DNA from: Geomesophilobacter sediminis
Lineage (GTDB): Bacteria > Desulfobacterota > Desulfuromonadia > Geobacterales > Geobacteraceae
Reading direction: 5' to 3'
Length of the DNA stretch: 64,000 bases
NCBI RefSeq assembly: GCF_016458275.1
Contig: NZ_JAEMHM010000028.1
Coordinates: forward strand, 1 to 64,000
Shown in pieces: positions 34,975-44,380 of this stretch (within the stretch, counting starts at the first letter, position 1; the number at the start of each line of letters is the position of its first letter). Position numbers and translations under genes: made by a program. Below the pieces are notes generated by a model. The model was not told where the DNA came from. It did not search any database and saw only the letters and a list, made by a program, of their open reading frames with translations.

Positions 34975-36999
34975 ATGAGCGTTGAGGAGAACATTGGAAA
35001 GGCGGTGAAGGATTTTCTGGCCGAGGCCGAGGAGATCCTGGACCAGTTGAGCCTGGACCTGGTGGCGCTGAGCGACTGCGCCGACACCGGACGCTTCCAG
35101 CCCGACCTGGTCAATTCCGTCTTCCGCGCCGCCCACTCGTTGAAAGGGCTCGCCGGCATGTTCGGCTTCAAGGAGGTCTCCGAGGTGGGGCACACCCTGG
35201 AGAACCTGCTCGATGCCTTGAGGCTTGGGCGTGTCGACCTCAACTCCTCGGTGGTGAACGTCCTTTTCGAGGCGGTGGAGCTCCTGGGGGTGCTGGTGCG
35301 CCACGCCGGCGAGGATGGGGCGCTGCCCGACTGCAGTGCGACCATCGACCGGATCGAGGGGTGCCTGAAGGGTGGGGCGGCGACCCGCGGCGAATCGCCC
35401 CTGGCGCGGCTCAACCTCCCCGAGCGGGTCTTGAGCTCGATGACCGAGTACGAGGAGCACCGCCTCGTCGAAAACGTCAAGATGGGACGGCAGGTCTACT
35501 CGATCCACGTCTCGCTGCTCCTGGTGAGCTTCGACCAGGACCTTTTGGAGATCACCGAGCAGCTGAAACAGCTGGGCGAGGTGGTCAGCACCCTCCCCTC
35601 GGCCTCCTCCAACCTCGAGGCCGGCATCGACTTCGAGATCCTCTTCGGCACCGAACTGGACCAGGCCGCCCTGGCCCCGCTCATCGACCGGGAGAACCTG
35701 AGCATCGTCTGCCTGGGTGGGGGCGAGGAGACCGCACCCGCCCCACGCCAAAGGACCGAGTCCCTCCCCGCGGCTCCCCCCGAGTCGACCCAGGAGGCGC
35801 TCTCCGCCAAGAGCATGAGCCGCACCGTCCGGGTCGACATCGGCAAGCTCGACCAGCTCATGAACATCGTGGGCGAACTGGTCCTCTCCCATTCCATGAT
35901 CGCCGAGGTCGCCGCCAAGATGCGCCGCGACGGGCTCATGGTCCCCTCGCACCAGCTGGCCAAGGCGGCCAAGGGGCTGGAAAAGAAACTCACCGAGCTG
36001 CAAAAGGGGGTCATGGAGATCCGCATGATCCCGGTCGGGCAGCTCTTCGACAAGATGGCGCGCATCGTCCGCAAGATCTCCCGGGAGCAGGGAAAGCTCG
36101 TCGAGCTGAAGCTTCTGGGCGCCGACACCGAGCTCGACAAGCTGATCATCGAGGACATCGCGGACCCGATGATGCACATCGTGCGCAACTCCATCGACCA
36201 CGGCATCGAGACCCCGGAACGGCGCCTTTCCCTGGGCAAGGACGAGAAGGGGACCATCACCCTTTCCTCCTTCCAGAAGGGAAACCACGTCGTGATCCAG
36301 GTGGACGACGACGGCGCCGGCATCGACGTGGCGCGGGTCAAACGCAAGGCGCTCGACCGCGGCCTGATCAGCGATCCCGATTCCCTTTCCGAGCGCGACG
36401 CCCTGGAACTCATCTTCCTTCCCGGCTTCTCCACCACCGAGCAGGTGACCGACATCTCCGGGCGGGGCGTGGGGATGGACGTGGTGCGGACCAACATCGC
36501 CGCCCTTTCGGGGATGATCGACCTGGAAAACCGCCCCGGCGCCGGGACCCGCGTCATCATCACCTTGCCCATCACCCTCGCCATCATCAAGGCGCTCATC
36601 ATCACCACCGCAGGGCGTACCTACGCCCTTCCCATCACCTCGGTGCTCGAGTCGATCATCGTGGAGCGGCGCGAGGTGCGCACCATCGAGCGCAAGGAAG
36701 TGATCGATCTGCGCGACGCGACCCTGCCGCTTTTGCGGCTGGACGACTTTTTCGAGCTCGACCGAAGCGACCGGGTGCCGGACAGCTTCTACGTGGTCGT
36801 GGTCGGGGTCGCCGAAAAGCGGCTGGGGATCGTGGTGGACGACCTCTTGGGGCAGCAGGACATCGTCATCAAGTCGATCGGCGAGACCTTCGCCGGCTTC
36901 CGGGGGATCTCCGGGGCCGCCGATCTGGGTGACCAGCGCACCATCCTGGTGCTCGACGTCGGGGGGATCATCGCCGAGGCCTCCCGGGGAGGCGCCTGA
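34975..36999 (+). CDS. cheA: Chemotaxis histidine kinase CheA
   Basis: This 674-residue kinase has an Hpt domain with phospho-His54 in RAAHSLKGLAGMFGF. A variable region (about 130-275), the dimerisation helices (VRVDIGKLDQLMNIVGELVL) and the ATPase domain follow, the last with HIVRNSIDHGIE, DDDGAGIDVARV and DISGRGVGMDVVR. A C-terminal CheW-like domain (from about 540) is present. It would pass phosphate from ATP to the receivers and CheB encoded around it. Its stop overlaps the start of the next gene by one base. No chemoreceptor gene is in the window, so its inputs are unknown. Confidence 0.95.
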   Translation: MSVEENIGKAVKDFLAEAEEILDQLSLDLVALSDCADTGRFQPDLVNSVFRAAHSLKGLAGMFGFKEVSEVGHTLENLLDALRLGRVDLNSSVVNVLFEAVELLGVLVRHAGEDGALPDCSATIDRIEGCLKGGAATRGESPLARLNLPERVLSSMTEYEEHRLVENVKMGRQVYSIHVSLLLVSFDQDLLEITEQLKQLGEVVSTLPSASSNLEAGIDFEILFGTELDQAALAPLIDRENLSIVCLGGGEETAPAPRQRTESLPAAPPESTQEALSAKSMSRTVRVDIGKLDQLMNIVGELVLSHSMIAEVAAKMRRDGLMVPSHQLAKAAKGLEKKLTELQKGVMEIRMIPVGQLFDKMARIVRKISREQGKLVELKLLGADTELDKLIIEDIADPMMHIVRNSIDHGIETPERRLSLGKDEKGTITLSSFQKGNHVVIQVDDDGAGIDVARVKRKALDRGLISDPDSLSERDALELIFLPGFSTTEQVTDISGRGVGMDVVRTNIAALSGMIDLENRPGAGTRVIITLPITLAIIKALIITTAGRTYALPITSVLESIIVERREVRTIERKEVIDLRDATLPLLRLDDFFELDRSDRVPDSFYVVVVGVAEKRLGIVVDDLLGQQDIVIKSIGETFAGFRGISGAADLGDQRTILVLDVGGIIAEASRGGA

Positions 37000-37799
37000 T
37001 GTACAAGGCGTTCTACGGGCTCTCCGAGAAGCCGTTCAGCGTGACCCCGGACCCGCGCTTTCTCTACATGAGCTCCGGTCACCGCGAGGCGCTGGCCCGC
37101 CTGGAGTACGCCGTGGAGGAGTGCGAGCTCGCCCTTTTGACCGGGGAGATCGGCTGCGGCAAGACCACCATCTCCCGGGCGCTCATGGACCAGATGGGGG
37201 AGCGCTGCCGCTTCTGCTTCGTGATCAACCCCAGGCTCGGGTCCACCGAGCTCCTGCGGGTGATCGCCGCGGGACTCGAGGTAGGCGAGGTGCCCCAGGA
37301 AAAGGACCGGCTCCTCTCCGAGATCACCGACGCCCTCTTCAAGATGCACGAGGAGCGGGTGACCCCGGTGGTGGTCATCGACGAGGCGCAGCTGATCCCG
37401 GACCGCGAGCTTTTCGACGAGATCCGGCTTTTGACCAACTTCCAGCTCGACGACAAGAACCTTCTGAGCGTGATCATCATGGGGCAGCCGGAACTGCGCG
37501 GCATCCTCACCTCGCCGGTGTACGAGCCGCTCCGGCAGCGGATCTCGCTCAACTTTCACCTGGCGCCGCTTTCCCTGGAGGAGACCCTGGAGTACCTCGA
37601 TTTCCGGATCCAGGCGGCCGGCGGCGTGCCCGGCCTTTTCTCGCCGGACGCGGTGCAGCGCATCTTCGAGCTTTCCGCCGGGGTGCCGCGCCGGATCAAC
37701 ACCATCGCGACCAACGCCCTTCTGGCCGGCTTCGGCCGGGACATCGCCTGGATCGACGCGGAGCTCGTCGACGAGGCGGCCGGGGAGAGCCTCGCCTGA
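36999..37799 (+). CDS. ExeA-type AAA ATPase embedded in the chemosensory operon
   Basis: This 266-residue protein begins MYKAFYGLSEKPFSVTPDP, the characteristic start of ExeA/GspA-like ATPases. It has a P-loop (LTGEIGCGKTTISRAL, near 45-60), a Walker B (PVVVIDEAQLI), and the arginine-containing EPLRQRISLNFHL and GVPRRINTIATNA segments. ExeA relatives work in type II secretion or assist assembly at the inner membrane. Here it overlaps cheA by one base (TGATG), so it is expressed with the chemosensory proteins. The usual transmembrane and peptidoglycan-binding extension is missing. A role in positioning or remodelling the array is inference. Confidence 0.85.
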   Translation: MYKAFYGLSEKPFSVTPDPRFLYMSSGHREALARLEYAVEECELALLTGEIGCGKTTISRALMDQMGERCRFCFVINPRLGSTELLRVIAAGLEVGEVPQEKDRLLSEITDALFKMHEERVTPVVVIDEAQLIPDRELFDEIRLLTNFQLDDKNLLSVIIMGQPELRGILTSPVYEPLRQRISLNFHLAPLSLEETLEYLDFRIQAAGGVPGLFSPDAVQRIFELSAGVPRRINTIATNALLAGFGRDIAWIDAELVDEAAGESLA

Positions 37800-37818
37800 A
37801 GGTGAGCCAAGGGAATGC

Positions 37819-38778
37819 ATGAACCTCGCTGATATCAGAAAGAAGGCGCAGCAGACGCAAAAGCGCCAGGAGGGAACCCTCCCGGTCCCGGTGCCGACCC
37901 CGCCGCGCCTGCCCGAGGTGGCGCCGCTGCCGGCCGGTCTCGGCGTCGCCGCCCTGGACGAGCTCGCCGCGCCGCTGCCCGAGCCGGAGCTGCCCGACTG
38001 CGCCCTGGAGTTTCCCGATCCGCTGGAGGCCTCGAGCGAGCCCCCCTTGTCCCCGATCGGGGGCGCCCTTTCGGCGAGCGTCGCCGCTTTCGCCTGGGAC
38101 GACCTGCCGGAGCCGCCGGAGGTGACGCCGGCAGTCGCCGCCGCGCCGGTCCCGGCCGCTGCCGCGGCACCCACCGCTCCGGTCGCCGAGACGGTTCCGG
38201 TAACCACCTTCCCGGCCATCGTCGCCGCCCCAACCCCTCCCGGCCCGCTCGCCCCGGAGGAGCTCTTCGACCCGCTGGCGGTGATCCTGAAGGGGAGGGA
38301 GCTCGCCGAGGCCGAGGAGCGCGAGGCCCAGGTGGTGGTGGAAGAGGTCGCCTCGCTGGAGCTCCTCTGCTTCCGGGTGGCCGACGAGGTCTACGCGATC
38401 GACATCCTGGACATCAAGGAGATCGTGCGGCCGCGCGAGGTGACCGAGGTGCCGCGGGTCCCCGGCTTCGTGCGCGGGATCCTTTCCCTGCGCGGGGTGA
38501 TCATTCCGGTCTTCGACATGCGCCTGCGCCTGGGGCTTACCGCCGGCACCCCCGCCGAGCGGGAGCGGATCGTGGTGGTGAAGCGCGAGGGCGGCTTTTG
38601 CGGCGTCCTCGTCGATGAAGTGGTTCAGGTGGTCCGGGTCCCCCTCCAGGGGATCGAGCCGCCGCCGGTGGTCCTTGAGGGGATCGACCGGGAATTCGTG
38701 GAGGGAATCGGCCGGGTCCACGGCAAGATGCTCATCCTCCTCGACATGGCAAAGGTGCTCGACGTCACCCTCGGGTAG
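37819..38778 (+). CDS. CheW-like coupling protein with long disordered N-terminus
   Basis: This 319-residue protein has about 150 Pro/Ala/Glu-rich residues without repeats, then a CheW domain from about residue 180 (LELLCFRVADEVYAIDILDI; GILSLRGVIIPVFDMRLRLG). The C-terminal segment VHGKMLILLDMAKVLD is typical. CheW links receptors to CheA. The long N-terminal extension is unusual, since standard CheW is about 160 residues, and could be a tether. It lies 19 bases after the ATPase gene and just before a receiver gene. A second, normal-length CheW follows. Confidence 0.88.
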   Translation: MNLADIRKKAQQTQKRQEGTLPVPVPTPPRLPEVAPLPAGLGVAALDELAAPLPEPELPDCALEFPDPLEASSEPPLSPIGGALSASVAAFAWDDLPEPPEVTPAVAAAPVPAAAAAPTAPVAETVPVTTFPAIVAAPTPPGPLAPEELFDPLAVILKGRELAEAEEREAQVVVEEVASLELLCFRVADEVYAIDILDIKEIVRPREVTEVPRVPGFVRGILSLRGVIIPVFDMRLRLGLTAGTPAERERIVVVKREGGFCGVLVDEVVQVVRVPLQGIEPPPVVLEGIDREFVEGIGRVHGKMLILLDMAKVLDVTLG

Positions 38779-38799
38779 CGCGGGCGGAGGCAGCAATTG

Positions 38800-39177
38800 A
38801 TGAAAAAGAACAGGATCCTCCTGGTGGAGGACGAGGAGAGCCTCCTCAAACTGGAAACCATCCTCTTCACCACGAGGGGGTACCGGGTCACCGGCGTCTC
38901 CGACGGCGCGAGCGCGTTGGACCTGATCCGGAAGAGCCCGCCCGACCTGGTGATCCTCGACGTGATGCTCCCGGGGATGGACGGCTTCGACATCTGCCGG
39001 GCCATCAAGGACGACCCGGCCAGCGCCGGCATCCCGGTGGTGATCCTGAGCGCGAAGAAGAGCGGGCCCGACCTGGAGCGGGGGCGCACGGCCGGCGCCG
39101 ACGCCTACCTCACCAAGCCGTTCAAGGCGGTGAAGGTGCTGCAGGTCATCGAGGGGCTGATCGGCGGGGAGTCGTGA
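38800..39177 (+). CDS. CheY-like single-domain response regulator 2
   Basis: This 125-residue receiver has LLVEDEESLL, phospho-Asp54 in LVILDVMLPGMDGFDI, and the conserved Lys in YLTKPFKAVK. It resembles OmpR-type receivers more than flagellar CheY. ATG 38800 follows GGAGG nine bases upstream. It is placed between the two cheW genes. Confidence 0.9.
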   Translation: MKKNRILLVEDEESLLKLETILFTTRGYRVTGVSDGASALDLIRKSPPDLVILDVMLPGMDGFDICRAIKDDPASAGIPVVILSAKKSGPDLERGRTAGADAYLTKPFKAVKVLQVIEGLIGGES

Positions 39178-39181
39178 CCAG

Positions 39182-39685
39182 ATGAAAGACCAGATCCAGG
39201 AGATACAGGTCGCCTGCCTGAAGATGGAAGAGGGGCTCTACGCGGTGGACATCATGCGGATCAAGGAGATCCTGCGCCTGCCGCGCCTCTCCCCGCTGCC
39301 GCGGGCGCTCCCCTTCGTCGAAGGGGTGATCAACCTGCGCGGCATGGTGATCCCGGTGGTCGACCTGCGCAAGCGTTTCGGGCTCCCCCCGGCCGCCTCG
39401 CGGGAGAACGCCCGGCTCTTGATCATCTCCGTGGGGGGGCAGCCGCTGGGGCTCGTCGTGGACGAGGTGACCGAGATGATCAGCGTCCCGGTCAAGGAGA
39501 TCAAGCCGCCGCCGCGGGGAGTGCGGGTGGTGGGGGGAGAGTTCCTGGTCGGGCTCTGCCTGGTGCAGGAGGTGCCGGTGATGCTCTTGAACATCGACTC
39601 CCTGCTCACCTTCTCGGAACAGGCATCCCTGGAGGATATCTCCTCGGTGCCGCTGCCGCCGCCTTTGCGCGGCGCCGAGGCATGA
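39182..39685 (+). CDS. cheW: CheW coupling protein
   Basis: This 167-residue protein has the standard CheW size and pattern: VACLKMEEGLYAVDIMRIKE, VEGVINLRGMVIPVVDLRKR, GLVVDEVTEMI, and a VPVMLLNIDSLL end. It would connect chemoreceptors to CheA. The start lies four bases after the receiver stop. It is followed after 40 bases by the HEAT-repeat gene. Confidence 0.93.
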   Translation: MKDQIQEIQVACLKMEEGLYAVDIMRIKEILRLPRLSPLPRALPFVEGVINLRGMVIPVVDLRKRFGLPPAASRENARLLIISVGGQPLGLVVDEVTEMISVPVKEIKPPPRGVRVVGGEFLVGLCLVQEVPVMLLNIDSLLTFSEQASLEDISSVPLPPPLRGAEA

Positions 39686-39725
39686 ACGAGCGCGCTTTAC
39701 ATTTCAATGCCAGGAGGGCGAGCCT

Positions 39726-41729
39726 CTGAAACTTCTTGAGGAAATACAAAGGGAACTCCGCTCGCCGGATGAGGAAGTCCGCCGGCTCGCCGTCGTCTCG
39801 CTCGCGGGGCACCCCCTCGAGGAGACCGCGGAACTCGTTTTCGGCGCCATGGGGGACCAGAGCTGGCGCGTCCGCAAGGAGGCCGTTGCCGTGCTGCTCG
39901 GCTCCGGGGTGCCTTCCCCCGACGTGGTCGAGGGGCTGATCTCCCTTTTGCGCTGCCACGACAACGCCGGCAAGCGCAACGCGGCGGTGGAGTCGCTGGT
40001 CGGCCTGGGATCGGTCGCGGTCAAGCCGCTTTGCCGCCATCTCAACGACTACGACCACGACCTGCGCAAGTTCGTGATCGACATCCTGGGGAGCATCGGC
40101 TCCTCCGACTGCGTGCCGCTTTTGATCCAGGCGATGGACGATCCCGACCCCAACGTGCGCAGCGGCGCGGTCGAAAACCTCGGCAAGATCGGCGACCCTC
40201 AGGCGCTCCCGGCGCTTTTGGGGGCCCTCTCCGAGGGTGACGTCTGGTTCCGCTTCACCGTGCTCGACGCCCTGGCGGCGATCGGCGCGCCGGTGCCGCT
40301 CCCGACCATCGCGCCCCTCATGGGCGAGACCCTCTTGCGCCGCGCCATCTACGACTGTCTCGGCGCGGTCGGCGGGATGGAGGCCTTCCCCATCCTGCTC
40401 GACGGGATCCAGGAACGGGCCCGTTCCGCCCGGGAGGCCGCCGCCGTTGCCGTGATGCGGCTGCGCAACCGCAGCGACGCGGCCACCCGTGCCTCCATCG
40501 AGACCTCGCTGCGCGCGCTGAACGGCACCCACCTTTTGGACGGGATCCTGCGCAGCCTGGGGTGCGCCGAGTTCCCCGCGCTCGAGTCGCTGGTGGCGCT
40601 TTTGGGGATCATCGGCGATCCGCGGGCGGCGATGCCGCTGGTCGCGCTTTCCCGCCACGAGCGGCTGCGTGCCGGCTGCGTCCAGGCCTTCCGCGGCATC
40701 GGGGTTGCCGTCCTTCCCGAGCTGTGGGATTACTTCCCCTCGGCCACCCCCGACGAGCGCGCCTTCATCGCGTATCTCACCGGCGAGCTGCAGTACGCCC
40801 CCGGGGTTGAGCGCCTGATCGAGGGGCTGAAAGACGAGATGCCCTCTCTGCGCGCCGCGTCGCTCCTCTCGCTGGGCAAGCTCAACGTGAAGAGCGCGGT
40901 GAAGCGGATGGCGCGCCTTCTGGGCGACCGGGATCCGCTGGTGCGTGCCGCGGCCCGCGAGGCGCTGGACCGCCTGACCGCGACCCAGCCCGAGGCGATG
41001 GCCGACATCTGCGCCGGGCTCGCCACCTCCGAACACGCCGCTCGTCGGCGCGACGCCGCGATCCTTCTGGCCGGGCTCAAGGACGCCGACCGTCTCTACC
41101 TTTTGGCCAAGGACGAGGACGCCACCGTGCGGCAGGCCGCGGTCAGCTCGCTGTCCCGGCTGCGCGACCCGCAGGGGGTGAAGCACCTGGTGATGGCCCT
41201 GGTTGACGAAGTACCCGAGGTCCGGGTCGCCGCCGCGGCGGCTTTGGGGGAGCTGGGGGGCGACGAGGCGCTCCAGCCGCTGCTTCTGGCTTTGAACGAC
41301 GCCGATCCCGGGGTGCAGATCGCCGCGCTGCGCGGCCTGGCCCATCTCAAGGACGACCGCGCCCTTGCCGGGGTCGCCCTCCTGGTTTCCCACAGCCGCG
41401 GGGCGGTCCTCATTGCCGGTTTGAAGACCCTTGCCGCGGTCGGTGGCGAGGCGGCGCTCACCCCGGTCAAGGAGGCCCTCTCCGACGGTGACGAGGAAGT
41501 GGTGGAGGCCGCCATCGAGATCCTGGCCCGCTTCGGCGGGGAGTGGATCGCCGAGTGCCGCGACGATCTTTTGAGGCATCCGCACTGGGGGGTGCGCAGC
41601 TCGTTTGTGCGCGCCATGGGCGAGACCCTCGGGGAGCGTGCGCTCCCCTACCTCAAGAAGGCCCGGGAAGGGGAGTCCGATCCGCTGGTGCGCGGGGAGA
41701 TCGAAGGGCTCATGGACAGGCTCGGCTGA
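39726..41729 (+). CDS. HEAT-repeat protein of the chemosensory operon, probable CTG start
   Basis: This roughly 667-residue protein is built almost wholly of HEAT/armadillo-like helical repeats of about 31 residues, for example RKEAVAVLLGSGV, NVRSGAVENLGKIGDPQALP and EVRVAAAAALGELGGDEALQ. Such solenoids are protein-binding scaffolds. The first conventional start is ATG 39849, but the frame is open upstream and already reads as a HEAT repeat (LLEEIQRELRSPDEEVRRLA). An AGGAGG at 39712-39717 lies eight bases before CTG 39726, with no ATG, GTG or TTG in frame, so I propose CTG. The stop overlaps the cheR ATG by one base. Confidence 0.75.
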   Translation: MKLLEEIQRELRSPDEEVRRLAVVSLAGHPLEETAELVFGAMGDQSWRVRKEAVAVLLGSGVPSPDVVEGLISLLRCHDNAGKRNAAVESLVGLGSVAVKPLCRHLNDYDHDLRKFVIDILGSIGSSDCVPLLIQAMDDPDPNVRSGAVENLGKIGDPQALPALLGALSEGDVWFRFTVLDALAAIGAPVPLPTIAPLMGETLLRRAIYDCLGAVGGMEAFPILLDGIQERARSAREAAAVAVMRLRNRSDAATRASIETSLRALNGTHLLDGILRSLGCAEFPALESLVALLGIIGDPRAAMPLVALSRHERLRAGCVQAFRGIGVAVLPELWDYFPSATPDERAFIAYLTGELQYAPGVERLIEGLKDEMPSLRAASLLSLGKLNVKSAVKRMARLLGDRDPLVRAAAREALDRLTATQPEAMADICAGLATSEHAARRRDAAILLAGLKDADRLYLLAKDEDATVRQAAVSSLSRLRDPQGVKHLVMALVDEVPEVRVAAAAALGELGGDEALQPLLLALNDADPGVQIAALRGLAHLKDDRALAGVALLVSHSRGAVLIAGLKTLAAVGGEAALTPVKEALSDGDEEVVEAAIEILARFGGEWIAECRDDLLRHPHWGVRSSFVRAMGETLGERALPYLKKAREGESDPLVRGEIEGLMDRLG

Positions 41730-42583
41730 TGCTGTTCTTTACCGAACCGGACCAGCAGCTCACCGAGGAGGAATTCCGTCTCATTCGGGACCTCATTTAC
41801 CATCACTGCGGGATTTTTTTCGACAGTGACAGTAAATACCTTCTCGACAAGCGCCTGTACCGCCGGCTGGTCCATCACAGCCTGGGGAGCTTCCGCGAGT
41901 ACTACCAGTTCCTCAAGTACCATCCCAAGCGCAACGAGGAGCTGTCCGACATCATGGACATCCTCACCACCAACGAGACCTACTTCTTCCGCGAGGGGTT
42001 CCAGCTCAAGGCGTACACCGACGAGATCCTTCCGGACCTGATGAAGCTCAGGGAGAAGGAGCGGACCTTGCGGATCTGGAGCGCCGGGTGCTCCACCGGT
42101 GAGGAGCCCTACACCATCGCCATGCTGATGCTGGAGATGGGGTGCTTCCTCGGGTGGCGCGTCGAGATCGTGGGCTCCGACATCAGCCAGCGGGTGGTGC
42201 AGCAGGCGCGCAAGGGGGTCTACGGCCAGGCGTCGTTTCGGTCCACCGAGGAGCACTACCTCAAGCGCTACTTCGTGAAGACCCCCGACGGGTACCGCAT
42301 CGCCGACCAGGTCCGCGAGCTGGTTTCGATCAGCCACATGAACCTGTTCGACGCGAACCGGCTCGCCCTTCTGGGGAAGATGGACGTAATCTTTTGCCGC
42401 AACGTCATCATCTACTTCGACAATGACGCCAAGAAGCGGCTGATCGACTCCTTCTACCACACGCTCAGCTCCGGCGGATACCTGCTGCTGGGGCACTCCG
42501 AGTCGTTGATGAACCTTTCAACCGCCTTTGCATTGCGCCACCTGAAAAACGACATGGTCTACCAGAAGACGGTGGCCCTGTAG
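41729..42583 (+). CDS. cheR: Chemoreceptor methyltransferase CheR
   Basis: This 284-residue protein has the helical N-terminal domain (residues 1-75, [13 protein letters not shown]) and the SAM-binding domain with [23 protein letters not shown] and [12 protein letters not shown]. It methylates glutamates on chemoreceptors using S-adenosylmethionine. Its start overlaps the HEAT gene stop, and cheB follows after 23 bases. The presence of CheR and CheB means the pathway adapts, so cognate receptors must lie elsewhere in the genome. Confidence 0.95.
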   Translation: MLFFTEPDQQLTEEEFRLIRDLIYHHCGIFFDSDSKYLLDKRLYRRLVHHSLGSFREYYQFLKYHPKRNEELSDIMDILTTNETYFFREGFQLKAYTDEILPDLMKLREKERTLRIWSAGCSTGEEPYTIAMLMLEMGCFLGWRVEIVGSDISQRVVQQARKGVYGQASFRSTEEHYLKRYFVKTPDGYRIADQVRELVSISHMNLFDANRLALLGKMDVIFCRNVIIYFDNDAKKRLIDSFYHTLSSGGYLLLGHSESLMNLSTAFALRHLKNDMVYQKTVAL

Positions 42584-42606
42584 CAGAAGAGCCGAGGGGA
42601 TTGAAT

Positions 42607-43680
42607 TTGAAGAAGACGGTACGTGTAGTAGTTGTCGACGATTCCGCCTACAGCCGGCGGGCCATCACCAGGATGCTGGAAGCGATCCCGGAGGTCCAGG
42701 TGGTGGGGTATGCGACCAACGGCGAGGAGGGAATCCGCCGGGTGATCGACCTCGCCCCGGACCTGGTCACCCTCGACCTGGAAATGCCCCGGATGGACGG
42801 CTTCACCATGCTGCGCATCCTGATGGCGAGCTCCCCGGTTCCGGTCATCGTCATCAGCTCGACCCGCGGCGACGAAAAGGTTTTCAAGGCGCTCGAACTC
42901 GGCGCGGTCGATTTCATCACCAAGCCGACCGGGGTCGCCTCCGAGGATCTGCTCAACATCCAGGAAGACCTGCACGAGAAGGTCCAGGCGGTCTTCAAGC
43001 TGAACATCGCCCAGGTGCTGCACAAGCGCCTGGAGCCCCCCCGGGTGGAGGAAGTGCCCGTTTCGCAGCCGGCGCCGCGCCCGGCCTCCACCACCATCGA
43101 CGTGGTTGCCATCGGCTCTTCCACCGGCGGGCCTCCCGCGCTGCAGGACATCTTCGCCTCGTTCAAACAGGTGCCCCCGTTTGCCATGGTCATCTCGCAG
43201 CACATGCCGGGCGGTTTCACCAGGACCTTCGCGGACCGGCTCAACCGGAGCTCCGGTTTCGAGGTGTGGGAGGCGCGCGACGGCGACGCGGTGGTCCCGG
43301 GACGGGCGCTGATCGCTCCGGGGGGGAAGAACCTCACCTTCGTCGAGGCGGACGGCAAGGTGGTCGCCCAGGTGGTCGACCCGACCGACAAGGAGCGCTA
43401 CGTCCCCAGCGTGGACGTGATGTTCGCCAGCGCGGCGCGCATCTGGAAGAACCGGCTGCTGGCGGTGGTCCTGACCGGGATGGGAAACGACGGGGCGGAA
43501 GGGGTCGTGCAGGCCAAGCGGGCCGGAGCGCAGGTCCTCGCCGAGTCGGAGGAATCCTGCGTGGTCTTCGGGATGCCGCGCGAGGCGATCCTGACCGGGA
43601 TGGTGGACAAGGTGGTGACCCTGGACCAGATGCCGCGCGAGATCGTGCTGCGCTGCGGGCTCGCCCCGCGGTTCGGGTAA
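42607..43680 (+). CDS. cheB: Chemotaxis methylesterase / deamidase CheB
   Basis: This 357-residue protein has an N-terminal receiver ([13 protein letters not shown], phospho-Asp57 in [12 protein letters not shown]) and a C-terminal methylesterase. Catalytic Ser is in [11 protein letters not shown], His in SQHMPGGFT, Asp in [10 protein letters not shown]. CheA phosphorylation of the receiver activates demethylation of receptors. TTG 42607 is preceded by GAGGGGA at a spacing of six, so I prefer it to the TTG at 42601, which abuts the ribosome binding site. It is the last closely spaced gene of the operon. Confidence 0.94.
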   Translation: MKKTVRVVVVDDSAYSRRAITRMLEAIPEVQVVGYATNGEEGIRRVIDLAPDLVTLDLEMPRMDGFTMLRILMASSPVPVIVISSTRGDEKVFKALELGAVDFITKPTGVASEDLLNIQEDLHEKVQAVFKLNIAQVLHKRLEPPRVEEVPVSQPAPRPASTTIDVVAIGSSTGGPPALQDIFASFKQVPPFAMVISQHMPGGFTRTFADRLNRSSGFEVWEARDGDAVVPGRALIAPGGKNLTFVEADGKVVAQVVDPTDKERYVPSVDVMFASAARIWKNRLLAVVLTGMGNDGAEGVVQAKRAGAQVLAESEESCVVFGMPREAILTGMVDKVVTLDQMPREIVLRCGLAPRFG

Positions 43681-43738
43681 TGGGTTGCCCCCTTGCCGGA
43701 ACACGGGATGCGGGAACTCTGGATTCCGGAGCTCGCGC

Positions 43739-43788
43739 CGGTGGGAGCGCCATTCCTGGCGCGAATCCCCCGTTGTCCGCTCCCACAG
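43739..43788. repeat. REP-like element between cheB and the last receiver gene
   Basis: GGTGGGAGCGCCATTCCTGG and its GCGCGAA end (43740-43764) are followed by an inverted, shortened copy ending in GCTCCCACA. It separates cheB from the next receiver gene, widening the gap to 190 bases. Confidence 0.75.
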
Positions 43789-43870
43789 AAAAAGATGGCC
43801 GTACCGGGCCATATTTTGCGATGCTATCAATGTACCGAGGTGACGTAACAACCCGGAGGGATAAAGCCGG

Positions 43871-44251
43871 ATGTCGACTTATCGAATCCTGATCGTCGAA
43901 GACTCGCTGACCATGAGGCAGCTGATTTCCTTCGCCCTGAACCGCATCCGCGGCGCCCGTCTCGTGGAGGCGTCCGACGGGATGGAAGGGCTGAAAAAGC
44001 TCTCGATGGAGCGGTTCGACCTGATCCTCACCGACATCAACATGCCCGTGATGGACGGCCTGAAGCTGGTGAGCCTGATCCGCAGCGACCCCGGCTATGC
44101 CAACGTCCCGATCATCGTCATCACCACCGAGGCCGCCCAGGAGGACCGGGAGCGCGCCCTGGCGCTGGGGGCCAACGATTACATCACCAAGCCGATGCAG
44201 CCCTCCAAGGTCTACGAGGTGGCGCGCCGGTTGCTCAACGTCGAACAATGA
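43871..44251 (+). CDS. CheY-like single-domain response regulator 3
   Basis: This 126-residue receiver has LIVEDSLTMRQLI, phospho-Asp55 in LILTDINMPVMDGLKL, a Thr in VITTEAAQED and Lys in YITKPMQ. It closely resembles the receiver gene before cheA (34597), suggesting duplication. GGAGGG lies ten bases ahead of the ATG. It is separated from cheB by a REP-like element, but the same orientation suggests membership of the chemosensory cluster. Confidence 0.88.
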   Translation: MSTYRILIVEDSLTMRQLISFALNRIRGARLVEASDGMEGLKKLSMERFDLILTDINMPVMDGLKLVSLIRSDPGYANVPIIVITTEAAQEDRERALALGANDYITKPMQPSKVYEVARRLLNVEQ

Positions 44252-44253
44252 TC

Positions 44254-44365
44254 AACGATCAAAAGCCGTAATAGATACTTCAGGTAGTAACAAAATAAGA
44301 ATAAGAGCGATGAACAATGATATGAACGCAGTACCGTTCATTGATCATTGTTCATTGTTCATTGA
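44254..44365. repeat. AACAATGATC words ahead of leuS
   Basis: ATGATCAACGATC, GAACAATGAT and GTTCATTGATCATTGTTCAT lie between the receiver gene and leuS. The last copies run up to the ribosome binding site of leuS and form imperfect inverted repeats with the first. Confidence 0.55.
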
Positions 44366-44380
44366 ATTCCGGAGGTTTTG

